NCBI RefSeq assembly: GCF_040605455.1
Contig: NZ_JBEXCV010000058.1
Span: 1 to 49,277 of the forward strand
Direction: 5' to 3'
Length of the DNA: 49,277 bases
Source of the DNA: Embleya sp040605455
GTDB taxonomy: Bacteria; Actinomycetota; Actinomycetes; Streptomycetales; Streptomycetaceae
In this document: positions 16,181 through 24,603 of the stretch, one piece after another
Position numbering within the stretch: the first letter of the stretch is position 1
Layout: every line of letters starts with the position of its first letter
Program-made: the position numbers and the translations under genes
Notes under the pieces: generated by a model
The model's input: the letters and a program-made list of their open reading frames with translations, nothing else
Told to the model about the DNA's origin: nothing
Database searches by the model: none

Positions 16181-17842
16181 CTACGCGCGGCTACGACCAC
16201 GCGCGCGGTGGACGAACAGCAGGATCACACCGAGGCCGATGGCGAGCGCACTGCCGCCGAGCAACGTCGCGGCGTTGGCCGTCATGCCGCCGTGGGCCAG
16301 ATGCGCTCCGCCGGATTCCCCGATGTCACCGCCGTGGCCACCATCGTTACCGCCGCCCGCGCCGCCACCGTGGCCGCCCGAGCCACCGGCACCGCCTCCG
16401 TGCGGCTTGTTGTGCATGTCGGAGGGTGCCGCCGATCGGCCGGCGGAGGGGGAGGTCGAGGACGAGCCGGACGGGGACGCCGAGGTCGAGGGCGACGCGG
16501 AGCGGGACGCCGAGGTCGAGGGCGACGCGGAGCGGGCTGCCGACGGCCCGGCCGAGTGCGAAGCCGACGGTGAGGCCGACCGCGACGCCGAGGGGCCGGC
16601 GCTCCGGCTCGCCGACGGCGAAGCGGACGGACTCGCCGACCGGCTTGCCGGGGGCGAGGCCGACGGGCTGGTTGAAGGCGAGGTCGACGGCGAAGCGGAA
16701 GGCGACGCGGACGGTGAGGCAGAGGGCGACGCAAACGGCGACGCAAACGGCGACGCAAACGGCGACGCCGACGTGGGCCCGCCGCAGTTCGGCAAGTCAC
16801 CGTCGAACGGGTACCGGTGGAACTCGGATCCGGACGACGACTCGTGGATCAGCGAACCGGCCGTGAAGAACCGCCCGTTCATCCCCGGGACGGACACGGT
16901 CGTGGTGCTCTCCGGGTTGCCCGCCAGCACGCTGCCCTGGAACTGGGCACCGCCCTTGATGGTCACCGACGTGGCCTTTGGGAAGTTCCACAGGAGCCGC
17001 TCGCGCAGCCCGGGCGGGATGCTCGCGCTGCCCATGAAGGTGCTGATCACCCGACTCGGCCCGGTCAGGTTGACCAGGACGGTGGCGCCCGGGGGAATCC
17101 CGACGAACGAGATGCCCTGATCCCCGCCGCCGGTGGGATCGGCGATGTCGAAGGCGACGTCGAACACCTGGAGCCGGGACGTACCGTCACCGGTGAACAA
17201 CGTCTCGAAGCCCACGTTCGTGGCCGTGCCGGTGGCCGCGCGCGGCCGGCCGTCCGGGAACGCGTAGCAACTCGACGAGTCGGTCAGCTGGGGACGCAGA
17301 CCGGTGTACGGAGCCGCGGCGGACCCGTCCTCGACCGCGGCGGGCGTCACGGTGCCGCCGGTGAAGGTGCCCGCATGGCGCACCACGCCGCTGACGGTTC
17401 CCTCCTCGGTGCTCAGGGTCTGTCCGGTCGCGACCGTGAGGTTGCCGCCGACGGTGAGGAAGTCCGTGCCGTTGTCGGGGGGCACCCGAGTGCCGACACC
17501 CACGATGCCGACGTTGTAGATGCTGGACCCCGAGGTCTTGTTCATGTCGAAGTCGCCGAGGGCGACCGACTTGCCTTCGGCTTCCGCGGCGGATCCGCGT
17601 ACCGACCAATCGCCACCGACGAACATGGTGATGCCGTTGTCGCGACCCGCGATCGGGCCGTTGCCGGGTTCTTCATTCGTGTCCGGACAACGGCCGGGAA
17701 CGCAGGGGCCGAGTCCGCCGGACAGCGGCTCGGCGAAGCCCATGACGGCGAACACGCAGACGAGGATCACACCGCCGAGGGTGACGACTCCGGACAACGC
17801 GAGACCCGTCGCGCGGATCCGGGCGTTCGATTTCCTGTGCAT
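16181..17842 (-). CDS. Choice-of-anchor A family surface protein
   Basis: A 553-residue exported protein. Order: basic N-terminus MHRKSNARIR and a hydrophobic signal/anchor (about 12-38), a choice-of-anchor A beta-rich domain (about 40-350, with MFVGGDWSVRG, YNVGIVGVGTRV and FNVAFDI-like strands), a Ser/Pro/Ala linker of about 130 residues built from SASP/STSP units, a Gly/His-rich stretch, then a membrane helix LLGGSALAIGLGVILLFV with basic tail. LAHGG just before the helix could be a decayed LAxTG sorting signal. Likely displayed on the cell wall; function unknown. ATG 17842 was chosen for the signal peptide, though the ribosome binding site is poor; GTG 17878 is the alternative. Confidence 0.82.
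   Translation of the reverse strand: MHRKSNARIRATGLALSGVVTLGGVILVCVFAVMGFAEPLSGGLGPCVPGRCPDTNEEPGNGPIAGRDNGITMFVGGDWSVRGSAAEAEGKSVALGDFDMNKTSGSSIYNVGIVGVGTRVPPDNGTDFLTVGGNLTVATGQTLSTEEGTVSGVVRHAGTFTGGTVTPAAVEDGSAAAPYTGLRPQLTDSSSCYAFPDGRPRAATGTATNVGFETLFTGDGTSRLQVFDVAFDIADPTGGGDQGISFVGIPPGATVLVNLTGPSRVISTFMGSASIPPGLRERLLWNFPKATSVTIKGGAQFQGSVLAGNPESTTTVSVPGMNGRFFTAGSLIHESSSGSEFHRYPFDGDLPNCGGPTSASPFASPFASPFASPSASPSASPSASPSTSPSTSPSASPPASRSASPSASPSASRSAGPSASRSASPSASHSAGPSAARSASPSTSASRSASPSTSASPSGSSSTSPSAGRSAAPSDMHNKPHGGGAGGSGGHGGGAGGGNDGGHGGDIGESGGAHLAHGGMTANAATLLGGSALAIGLGVILLFVHRARGRSRA
16475..16534. repeat. 30-bp perfect tandem duplication in Ser/Pro linker
   Basis: Two identical adjacent 30-bp units (16475-16504 and 16505-16534) encode two copies of a ten-residue Ser/Ala/Pro/Thr block in the linker of the choice-of-anchor A protein. 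A 12-bp unit repeated at about 16737-16772 encodes FASP blocks. These are typical of slippage-prone wall-spanning linkers. Confidence 0.85.
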
Positions 17843-18188
17843 TCCCGAAGAATCGGATATAAGTCTACAAATCGTCACAAGACGCGCGGGAGGTTCCCTC
17901 GAATGCCTCCGCCGGCGCAGTCGCGTCGCACGTCGTCAACCGAGATGCGTACGGCCCGAGTACGCCGCAGGTATGGGATGTGATTCACGGCCCCGGATCG
18001 GAAACCGGGTGCGGAACACGATCGTTGGCGTGGCGAGACAAGGCGGGGAGGGCCCCGTGGTCGGGCCCGAACCGGTCCGGCGCGGGCGGGCCGCCGTGAG
18101 GGTCGTGGGTGCGATCCGCGCGAGGCCGGCAGGGTGTCCGTAGCCGCCCTCGCGGCATATCCGAGATCTTGGTGAATGGGAGTCTTCT
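17843..18188. other. Divergent intergenic region
   Basis: This 346-bp stretch lies between the surface-protein gene (minus) and the NIPA-like gene (plus). The segment nearest the surface protein is unusually AT-rich (around 17851-17880) and probably carries its promoter. No further gene, tRNA or strong palindrome was found. Confidence 0.35.
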
Positions 18189-19163
18189 GTGATCGTCGGT
18201 CTGGTCACCGCTGTCGCGGCCTCCGCGTGTTACGGCGTGGGGTCGGTGCTGCAAGCGGTCGGGTCGCGGCGATCCGCGCGCGAGGAGGAGGCCAAGCGGG
18301 CCGAGTGGGGCGGCGGCAGCGCGCAGGTGACCGGGTACGGCGGCCCGAGCCTGTCCTCCACCGCCAAGGCCGCGGTCACGTGGGAGTTCATCGTCGGGAC
18401 CCTGCTCGACTTCGTCGGTTTCGCGCTCGGCGCGTTGGCAGCGCGGCTGCTGCCGCTGTTCCTGTCGCAGACCATCATCAGCGCGAACCTGGTGATCACC
18501 GCCGTCCTCGGGATCAAGCTGCTCGGGATCAAGCTGTACCGGGCCGACTGGACCTCGATCGGCGTGGTCTGCGGAGCGCTCGTCCTGCTCGGCGTCGCGG
18601 CCGGCCCGGAGGGCGACGGGCACAGTCCGCGCGCCACGCACTGGTGGGTGCTGATCGTCACGTTCGTGGTGATCGTCGGCGGCACCGTGCTGGTTCGCTT
18701 CCTGGGCGCCAACGGTGCGATCGTCGCGGGTCTGCTCTCCGGGCTCGGCTTCGGCGGACTCGGCATCGGCGTACGGATCCTGGACGGCGTCGACCCGTTC
18801 GACCTGGCCAAGCTGGCCGCCGACCCCGCGCTGTACGCGGTGCTGATCGGTGGCATCGGCGGGATGTACCTGCACACCATCGCGCTTCAGATCGGCTCGG
18901 TGAACGGCGCGACGGCGGCGCTCGTGGTCGGCGAGACGGTGGTGCCGGGTGCGGTGGGCGTGTTGTGGCTCGGCGACACCTCGCGGGACGGGCTGGCCTG
19001 GATGGCCGTACTGGGCTTCGTGCTCGCGGTGTCCGGCGCGGTGGCCGTCGCGTACTTCGGCAAGCACGAACCGCAGGAACCTTCCGCCGGATCGGATTCG
19101 GATTCGGGATCGGGTTCGGACGCGGATCCGGTTGCCGGCACCGGGGCCGCCGCGCGGGGTTGA
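18189..19163 (+). CDS. NIPA/DMT-like integral membrane protein
   Basis: A 324-residue polytopic membrane protein with about nine hydrophobic segments, starting MIVGLVTAVAASACYGVGSVLQ. The repeated small-residue helices and the shape of the second half (GGIGGMYLHTIALQIGSVNGATAALVVGETVVPG) resemble NIPA-type magnesium transporters and the wider drug/metabolite transporter superfamily found in mycelial actinobacteria. The C-terminus is a cytoplasmic Ser/Asp-rich tail. GTG 18189 has GGGAG 6 nt upstream. The substrate is unknown, and Mg2+ is only a family-level guess. Confidence 0.8.
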   Translation: MIVGLVTAVAASACYGVGSVLQAVGSRRSAREEEAKRAEWGGGSAQVTGYGGPSLSSTAKAAVTWEFIVGTLLDFVGFALGALAARLLPLFLSQTIISANLVITAVLGIKLLGIKLYRADWTSIGVVCGALVLLGVAAGPEGDGHSPRATHWWVLIVTFVVIVGGTVLVRFLGANGAIVAGLLSGLGFGGLGIGVRILDGVDPFDLAKLAADPALYAVLIGGIGGMYLHTIALQIGSVNGATAALVVGETVVPGAVGVLWLGDTSRDGLAWMAVLGFVLAVSGAVAVAYFGKHEPQEPSAGSDSDSGSGSDADPVAGTGAAARG

Positions 19164-19314
19164 CCGGCCGCCCCACCGGCGCCTGATCGTCGCGGCGGCG
19201 TTCGGGTGCGTACCGATCGCCGCGCCCGAGCCACCGACTTCCGAGCCGCGCCCGACCCACCGACCGCCGCGCCGGGCCCGAGTGCCTGAGCACCGGCTGC
19301 CGAGGCGCGGGCGC

Positions 19315-19638
19315 TCAGCGGCGGGTGACCCGGACCCGGGAGACGCCGAGCAGGCCGGCCGGCGGCACCTCGGCGATGCTCTGCCCGGGGTCGACGGCCA
19401 GGCCCTCGGCGCGCAGCAGGTCCAGGAGCAGTCCGGCCATCGGCATCACCATGTGCCGCCCCCAGCAGCGCTCGGAGAGGTGGCCGAACGGGACGTACCC
19501 GGGCTGGTTGTCGGGGTCGAGCCGGTCCCAGCGCTCGGGGCGGAACTCGTCGGGGCGGTCCCAGATCGCCGGGTCTCGGTGGCTGAGCAGCGGCAGCAGC
19601 AGGACGTCGTCGGCCGGCGTGATCCTGGATTCCGCTCC
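19315..19638 (-). pseudogene. 3' fragment of a cytochrome P450 gene
   Basis: On the minus strand the frame ending TGA at 19315-19317 encodes the last part of a P450: DVLLLPLLSHRDPAIWDRP, DEFRPERWD, then the haem-ligand motif FGHLSERCWG (F-G-x-x-x-x-R-C-x-G), followed by MAGLLLDLLR. Everything before the segment preceding the PERW motif, including the I-helix and ExxR regions, is missing; homology stops near 19638 and the flanking 190 bp is lower in GC. There is no start codon with a ribosome binding site. It is a truncated remnant of a minus-strand gene cut at its 5' side. Confidence 0.8.
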
Positions 19639-19829
19639 ACGGCGCCCGTGATTACCCGAGGGCGGGCGTGCGTAAGCGTCGGATCAAGCCAATCGAAAAT
19701 CTCGGCGTATCGGCCCCGGTGTATGCGTAGGTTTCGGGGCCGCAGAGACGGTCGAGATCATCGGCCGGATTACTACATACGTATAGGAAGGTTCTTTACC
19801 GGCAATCAACCAAGTGCGGTGTTGGTCGC
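19639..19829. other. Low-GC junction sequence
   Basis: This stretch between the P450 stump and the LysR gene is visibly richer in A/T than the rest of the window (for example around 19770-19800). No gene, terminal inverted repeat or transposase piece can be seen. It looks like the seam of an old insertion or deletion. Confidence 0.45.
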
Positions 19830-20783
19830 TTATCGGCAGGGCGGGCCGCCGTCTTCTCGTTTCCCGTCGATCCCGGGCCGATCATCCAGGGCCGCGAGCT
19901 CCGCGCCGACCGCCCGCAGGGTGGTCAGCAGAGGCGAGGGGCCGTGCCCGCGGCGGACCGCCGCCAGCAGACGGCGCCGCGGCGCGGGTGTGCCGAGCGG
20001 ACGCAGCACCACGCCGGGCGGCAGCGCCGGCTGGGCCAGCCGAGGAATGATCGTCACGCCCAGACCGGCCGCCACCAGGGCGAGTTGGGCGCCGAAGTCG
20101 GTCGAGGTGTGCACCAGGCGGGGCTGGAACCCGGCCTGCTGACAGGCTGTCAGGAGCAGTCCGTGGCACGCCGTCCCGGGCGCGGTGATGATCCAGTCGG
20201 CATCGACGAGGTCGGCCCCGAGCGAGACCTCGGCGCGCTCGACCAGGGGGTGACCGGTCGGCAACGCGATCTCGAACGGCTCGTCGAGCAGCGGGTGCAG
20301 CTCGATCCGGGGGTGGTCGGGCGTGGGCAGATCCGGATGCGTCATCACGATCGCCACGTCCAACTCCCGTGCGGGCAGCAGCGGCAGCGCCTCCTCGGTC
20401 TCGTACTGGACCACCTCGAACCGCCACCCCGGGTGAGTCACCTTGAGTCGGGCCAGGGCCGGCGCGACCAGACCCGAGATACCGGACGGGAAGCCGGAGA
20501 TCCGGGCTCGGCCGATCCGTCCGTCGCGCTGCGCCGCGAGATCGGCGCGGGCCTGCTCCAGGCGGGTCGCGATCGCGTCCGCGTGGCCGAGCAGCACATG
20601 CGCCGAGGCGGTCAGCCGTACTCCCCGGCCGTTCTTCTCCAACAGCACCGCGTCCGCCTCGCGGGCGAGCACGGCGAGCTGCTGCGAGACGGCGGACGGG
20701 GTCAGGTGCAGCGACTGCGCCGCGGCGGCGACGGTGCCGTGCTGGTCGAGCGCCCGCAGGATGTTCAGCCGCTTGAGTTCCAT
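19830..20783 (-). CDS. LysR-family transcriptional regulator
   Basis: A 317-residue LysR regulator. The winged helix-turn-helix occupies residues 1-60 (LNILRALDQHGTVAAAAQSLHLTPSAVSQQLAVL), followed by a linker helix and a ligand-binding domain (about 90-290). It is divergent from the EamA transporter 74 bp away, the usual arrangement in which a LysR protein controls the neighbouring exporter. ATG 20783 lacks a Shine-Dalgarno but sits 6 nt after TAGTTT, a TANNNT -10 box, so a leaderless mRNA is likely. The C-terminal tail is basic and runs into the low-GC seam. Confidence 0.93.
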   Translation of the reverse strand: MELKRLNILRALDQHGTVAAAAQSLHLTPSAVSQQLAVLAREADAVLLEKNGRGVRLTASAHVLLGHADAIATRLEQARADLAAQRDGRIGRARISGFPSGISGLVAPALARLKVTHPGWRFEVVQYETEEALPLLPARELDVAIVMTHPDLPTPDHPRIELHPLLDEPFEIALPTGHPLVERAEVSLGADLVDADWIITAPGTACHGLLLTACQQAGFQPRLVHTSTDFGAQLALVAAGLGVTIIPRLAQPALPPGVVLRPLGTPAPRRRLLAAVRRGHGPSPLLTTLRAVGAELAALDDRPGIDGKREDGGPPCR

Positions 20784-20857
20784 GCAGCAAAACTACCGAT
20801 TGAGGTTCGAAAAATGTAGCTGGACTCGATGGATGGTTCGACCACACACTGCTTGTC

Positions 20858-21781
20858 ATGACCCGTACCGATTCCCTGTGGGCCGCGCTCGTCAGCGTGA
20901 TCTGGGGGGTGAACTTCGTCGCGATCGACGCGAGCCTCGGCGACTTCCCGCCCTTCCTGCTCGCCGCGTTGCGTTTCACCCTCGTCGCGTTTCCGGGCGT
21001 GCTGTTCATCAAGCGGCCGCAGGCGAGTTGGTGGCTGATCATCGGGGTCGGGCTCACGGTCAACGCCGGTCAGTTCGCGTTCCTGTTCAGCGCGATGCAC
21101 GCGGGGATGCCGGCCGGCCTGTCCTCGGTGGTGATCCAGTGCCAGGCGATGTTCACCGTGCTGTTCGCGGTGCTGATGCTGCGGGAGGTCCCCGGCCGCA
21201 CCCGGCTGATCTCGCTCGGGGTGGCCGCGGTCGGGATGGGCGTGATCGCGTTCGGCCGAGGCCAGGGCGCGTCTCTGTGGCCGTTCCTGCTCGTGGTCGG
21301 CGCCGGCGCGTCCTGGGGCTTCGGCAACATGCTCACCCGTAAGGCGGGCATCCCGGGTGGCGTGGGCCTGGTGGTGTGGTCCGCGCTGGCCGCGCCCCTC
21401 CCGCTGCTGGTGCTGTCGCTGACCGTCGAGGGCCCGGGCCGGGATCTGGACGCGCTGACGTCGGCCTCGTGGAGCGGCGTCGGCGGCCTGGCCTTCACCG
21501 TCGTGCTGTCCTCCTGGCTCGGCTACGGCCTGTGGTTCGCCCTCCTCGGCCGACGCTCGGCCTCGGCGGTCGCCCCGTACGGCCTGCTCGTCCCGATCGT
21601 CGGCATCTTCGCCGCCTGGGCGGTCCTCGGCGAACGCCCCGGCTGGATCGAGGCCATCGGCGCCGCAATCGTGTTGACCGGCATCGGGTTGGCAAGCCTC
21701 CCGCGCCTCCCGTCCACGACCGCGATTCCGACCCCCACGCCAAGCATCGACACAACCCTGCCGGCCCCGTCCAAGGTGTGA
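20858..21781 (+). CDS. EamA-family (DMT) metabolite exporter
   Basis: A 307-residue inner-membrane protein with ten predicted helices arranged as two EamA repeats (about 5-135 and 145-280). It begins LWAALVSVIWGVNFVAID, and the second repeat ends PYGLLVPIVGIFAAWAVLGERPGWIEAIGAAIVLTG. This resembles EamA/YdfC-type exporters of amino acids such as O-acetylserine/cysteine. No ribosome binding site is visible before ATG 20858. It is divergent from its presumed LysR regulator. It ends 3 bp before a remnant of an unrelated gene, suggesting the LysR-EamA cassette was inserted. Confidence 0.9.
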   Translation: MTRTDSLWAALVSVIWGVNFVAIDASLGDFPPFLLAALRFTLVAFPGVLFIKRPQASWWLIIGVGLTVNAGQFAFLFSAMHAGMPAGLSSVVIQCQAMFTVLFAVLMLREVPGRTRLISLGVAAVGMGVIAFGRGQGASLWPFLLVVGAGASWGFGNMLTRKAGIPGGVGLVVWSALAAPLPLLVLSLTVEGPGRDLDALTSASWSGVGGLAFTVVLSSWLGYGLWFALLGRRSASAVAPYGLLVPIVGIFAAWAVLGERPGWIEAIGAAIVLTGIGLASLPRLPSTTAIPTPTPSIDTTLPAPSKV

Positions 21782-21784
21782 AGG

Positions 21785-21919
21785 GGTCAGCGCCGACACC
21801 ATGAGCAGACCGCGCCCCGACTCGGCGTGCAAATCCTCGACGGGCTCGGGAAGCGCCACCTCGGCCTGACGGGCCAAGACCGTCACCCGGAACACTCCTG
21901 CGGCCAGGCGCGTGGTCAC
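21785..21919 (-). pseudogene. Fragment of an RsbW-like ATP-binding (GHKL) gene
   Basis: A 45-codon minus-strand piece reads TTRLAAGVFRVTV, then PEPVEDLHAESGRGLLMVSAL. This matches the end of anti-sigma/RsbW-like HATPase_c_2 proteins of Streptomyces, where E-S-G-R-G-L-x-L-V is the G box. The usual following RWG-type C-terminus is lost where the sequence meets the 3' end of the EamA gene, and no N-terminal half is recognisable upstream. It is a dead remnant truncated at both ends. Confidence 0.6.
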
Positions 21920-22036
21920 CGGTAAAGCGATGCCCGCGTCAGGCCGAGTGCCTTGTGCGTTCGCAGTTGATGCGGCTTCGGCGAGCGAGCATGTTGTTGT
22001 CGGGGTCGATGGCTACCCGAACGGCGGCATGGAGAA

Positions 22037-22073
22037 TCGTCGGCCGTACCCAGTGGGCGGGTACGGCCGACGA
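22037..22073 (-). terminator. Terminator of the amidohydrolase gene
   Basis: A perfect 15-bp stem (TCGTCGGCCGTACCC with its complement) closes a 7-nt loop, starting 28 nt past the amidohydrolase stop. It is among the most stable hairpins in the window and has no U-tract. Confidence 0.75.
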
Positions 22074-22101
22074 TGGTGTGTGGTTCAGAGGATGGCCGTA
22101 C

Positions 22102-23316
22102 TTACCGGGTGATCCCGAAGCGTTCCAGGCCGAAGGCCTTGATGGCGTTCGTGCGGAACAGCTTGTCGCACTCGGCCTGGGTCAGGCCCGCCTTCGTGGC
22201 GATGTCGAGGGCGACCTTGTGGGTGTTCGGGAAGGTCGAGTCCGCGTGCGGGTAGTCGACCTCGAAGCAGATCTGGTCGATGCCGATCACGTCGCGGTTG
22301 CGCAGGCCGATCTCGTCGTCGAAGATGCAGCCGTAGATCCGGTCCTGGATGTACGAGCTGGGCTTTTGGGTCAGCGACGAGCCGAACGCGTTGTCGTCGC
22401 GCTCCTCCCACAGCTTGTCCGCGCGCTCCATCACGTACGGCATCCAGCCGACCTGGCCCTCGGCGTAGGCGATTTTCATCTTCGGGAAGCGGTCGAAGAC
22501 GCCGGAGAAGATGTAGTCGACCATCGAGCCCATGGCGTTTTGGAAAGTCAGCACCGAGGAGACGATGAACGGCGCGTCCGGCGACGTGGACGGCATCTTC
22601 GAGGACGACCCGATGTGCATGCAGACGATGGTGTTCGTCTCCTCGCACGCCCGGAAGAACGGGTCCCAGAAGCGGTCCTTGTCGTGCACCGACGGCAGGC
22701 CCAGCGGGACCGGGTTCTCCGAGAAGGCGACCGCGAACGAGCCCTTCGCCGCGCACCGGCGCACCTCCGCGGCGGCCAGGTTCGCGTCCCACAGCGGGAT
22801 GATCGTCATCGGCAGCAGGCGGCCCTTGCCGTCGCCCGCGCACCACTCGTCGATCATCCAGTCGTTGTAGGCCTGGACGCACAGCAGCGCGAGTTCCTTG
22901 TCCTCACGCTCGTAGAACGCCTGCCCGCAGAATCGCGGCAGGATGTTCGGGAAGCACAGCGACGCGTCGACATGATTGGCGTCCATGTCCTTGAGCCGCT
23001 CGGACTGGATCCACGCGCCCGGCCGGATGTCGTCGAAGGTGACCGGCGTCACGTCCAGCGTGTCGAAGCCGACCGCGGCCGAGAGCTTGGGGAACGGGTA
23101 GACCAGGTCGTCGTACAGCCACCAGTCGCACCACTCGCCGTCCTCGACGCCGCGCTCGTAGGAGAACACGCCGCCGATGAAGTTGAACTTCGCCTTGTCG
23201 CGCACCACGCGCGGGCCGCGGTCCTTGTACTTGGCGGGCAGTCGCGAGGTCCACAGGTCCGGGGGCTCCACCACGTGGTCGTCCACGGAGATGATGCGCG
23301 GGATCTCGAGCGTCAT
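22102..23316 (-). CDS. Amidohydrolase_2-family metal-dependent hydrolase
   Basis: A 404-residue TIM-barrel amidohydrolase of the ACMSD/2,6-dihydroxybenzoate decarboxylase group. Visible features: IISVDDHVVEPPDLW at the N-terminus (a D-x-H metal site in variant form), CMHIGSSS in the middle and FEVDYPHADSTFPNT near the end, with the acidic metal ligand. Such enzymes hydrolyse or decarboxylate ring compounds and are frequent in steroid or aromatic catabolism clusters; the substrate is unknown. ATG 23316 has AAGGAG 6 nt upstream. It is divergent from a LysR regulator and has a CTGACGG-type palindrome about 95 bp upstream. Confidence 0.9.
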   Translation of the reverse strand: MTLEIPRIISVDDHVVEPPDLWTSRLPAKYKDRGPRVVRDKAKFNFIGGVFSYERGVEDGEWCDWWLYDDLVYPFPKLSAAVGFDTLDVTPVTFDDIRPGAWIQSERLKDMDANHVDASLCFPNILPRFCGQAFYEREDKELALLCVQAYNDWMIDEWCAGDGKGRLLPMTIIPLWDANLAAAEVRRCAAKGSFAVAFSENPVPLGLPSVHDKDRFWDPFFRACEETNTIVCMHIGSSSKMPSTSPDAPFIVSSVLTFQNAMGSMVDYIFSGVFDRFPKMKIAYAEGQVGWMPYVMERADKLWEERDDNAFGSSLTQKPSSYIQDRIYGCIFDDEIGLRNRDVIGIDQICFEVDYPHADSTFPNTHKVALDIATKAGLTQAECDKLFRTNAIKAFGLERFGITR

Positions 23317-23410
23317 GACCTGCTCCTTATTGCGACTCATTGCGACTGCGTGGGCCTGACGGCGGTGGCCCCGCTTGCGGCGCGTGGACCCTGCGCTACC
23401 CAGGAAACCC

Positions 23411-23427
23411 GCTGACGGGTCGTCAGC
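23411..23427. promoter_or_regulatory. GCTGACGG-type palindrome, operator candidate
   Basis: GCTGACGGGTCGTCAGC is a 17-bp palindrome (7 of 8 arm pairs) between the divergent amidohydrolase and LysR genes. It is the same motif as at 12512-12524, so one regulator may control both loci. Confidence 0.5.
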
Positions 23428-23450
23428 CAAGCCCCTGTTGTTGCTAACGT

Positions 23451-23467
23451 TATGCCGACACGGCATA
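23451..23467. promoter_or_regulatory. LysR-type box upstream of the LysR gene
   Basis: TATGCCGACACGGCATA is a perfect inverted repeat with 7-bp arms and contains the T-N11-A pattern of LysR boxes (TGCCG...CGGCA). It ends 11 bp before the LysR ATG, fitting autoregulation and control of the divergent amidohydrolase gene. Confidence 0.6.
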
Positions 23468-23478
23468 GGTGGGTTTCC

Positions 23479-24387
23479 ATGGAACTGCGTGACCTGAGAT
23501 GTTTCCTGGCCGTCGCCGAGGAACGGCACTTCGGCCGCGCCGCGGCACGGCTGTACCTGTCCCAACCGATGGTCAGCAAGGCGGTGCGCCGCCTGGAGCA
23601 GCAGCTCGGGGCCCGGCTGGTGGACCGATCCTCGCTGCCGGTGGCACTCACGCCGCTCGGCGAGGTGTTCCGCAGTCGCCTCGACGAGTCGCTGCGGGTG
23701 CTCGACGACGCGTGCGCCGAGGTGCGTCGTCGAGCCACCTGGGACGCCGGACAGGTGCGCGTGGGGTATACCTCGGGCCTGGGCCCCTCGCTCGTGTCGG
23801 CCGCGATCTCCGCGCTGCACATCCGCCACCCGGCGCTGCGCGTGCAGTGGACCAGCGAGCCGACGGCCCGTCAAGTGGCCGATGTGCGCGAGGGCGTCCT
23901 GGACGCGGGGCTGGGCTGGCTGCCGGATCTGGGCCCGGGCTTCGAGTCCGCCCGGGTCGGTACGTTCGCGTTCGTCGCGCTGCTCCCCCAAGAGCACGCG
24001 CTCGCCGGGCGGCTGTCGGTGAACCTGACCGAACTGGTCGGGTGCGGCGAGCCGATCGTGGTGTGGCCGCGCCAGCCGCATCCCAGGCTGTACACGCGCG
24101 TCACGGAGGCGCTGCGGCGCTCGGGCGCGACCGAGATCGTCGAGGCGTACGGCAGCGTGGACGACGTGATCGCGCGGGTGGTGGACCGCCAGGGGGTGGG
24201 CCTGTCGCCGCGCGGGTGGGCCCGGCAGCGCCCGGTCCGCGGGGTCGTCCAGGTGCCGCTGACGGGGGCGCCGGACGTCGCGGTGACCGCGTTCTGGCGG
24301 GCCGACCAGGACCACGAGGGGGTCGGCGTGCTGGTCCAGTTGCTGCGCGAGGTGGCGGCGGACAGCGACCTGGCCGACCAACTGTGA
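23479..24387 (+). CDS. LysR-family transcriptional regulator
   Basis: A 302-residue LysR regulator: helix-turn-helix at 1-60 (LRCFLAVAEERHFGRAAARLYLSQPMVSKAVRRLE), then the periplasmic-binding-like effector domain. ATG 23479 is chosen because the conserved MELRDLRCF start of the family begins there, with a weak GGTGGG 5 nt upstream. It is divergent from the amidohydrolase gene, which is its likely target; two palindromes lie between them. It may sense an aromatic or acyl intermediate, but this cannot be read from the sequence. Confidence 0.93.
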   Translation: MELRDLRCFLAVAEERHFGRAAARLYLSQPMVSKAVRRLEQQLGARLVDRSSLPVALTPLGEVFRSRLDESLRVLDDACAEVRRRATWDAGQVRVGYTSGLGPSLVSAAISALHIRHPALRVQWTSEPTARQVADVREGVLDAGLGWLPDLGPGFESARVGTFAFVALLPQEHALAGRLSVNLTELVGCGEPIVVWPRQPHPRLYTRVTEALRRSGATEIVEAYGSVDDVIARVVDRQGVGLSPRGWARQRPVRGVVQVPLTGAPDVAVTAFWRADQDHEGVGVLVQLLREVAADSDLADQL

Positions 24388-24524
24388 GCGAGCGTCCCAC
24401 CGCACGCGCCCGAGCGCCCCTGGCCGCCCCGCGCCCGGCCACGGCGCTCGACCGCCCCGCGCCCGGCCGGCCGCAGCACCCGACGTGCCCCGCGCACCCG
24501 TGCCCGCCCACCCGCAGCATTGGC

Positions 24525-24556
24525 GAGGCCCCTCACCGTCCCCAGTGAAGGGCCTC
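24525..24556. terminator. Bidirectional hairpin between convergent genes
   Basis: GAGGCCCCTCAC pairs with GTGAAGGGCCTC (11 of 12 positions) across an 8-nt loop. It lies between the LysR stop (24387) and the last AIM24 stop (24604), so it can terminate both transcripts. The rest of this 216-bp gap is a Pro/Arg-coding shadow with no gene. Confidence 0.65.
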
Positions 24557-24603
24557 CCCAGGTCAACGGCGCGGCCCCGCCGCCCGTTCCCACCGCGCCG
24601 ATC

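Noticed and set aside
16475..16800. Tandem repeats that could be mistaken for a CRISPR array
   Set aside because: Repeats are directly adjacent, in frame and encode Ser/Pro blocks; there are no spacers.
19446..19640. 64-codon frame overlapping the P450 fragment
   Set aside because: It is in the wrong frame; the frame with PERW and FG...RCWG motifs is the true remnant.
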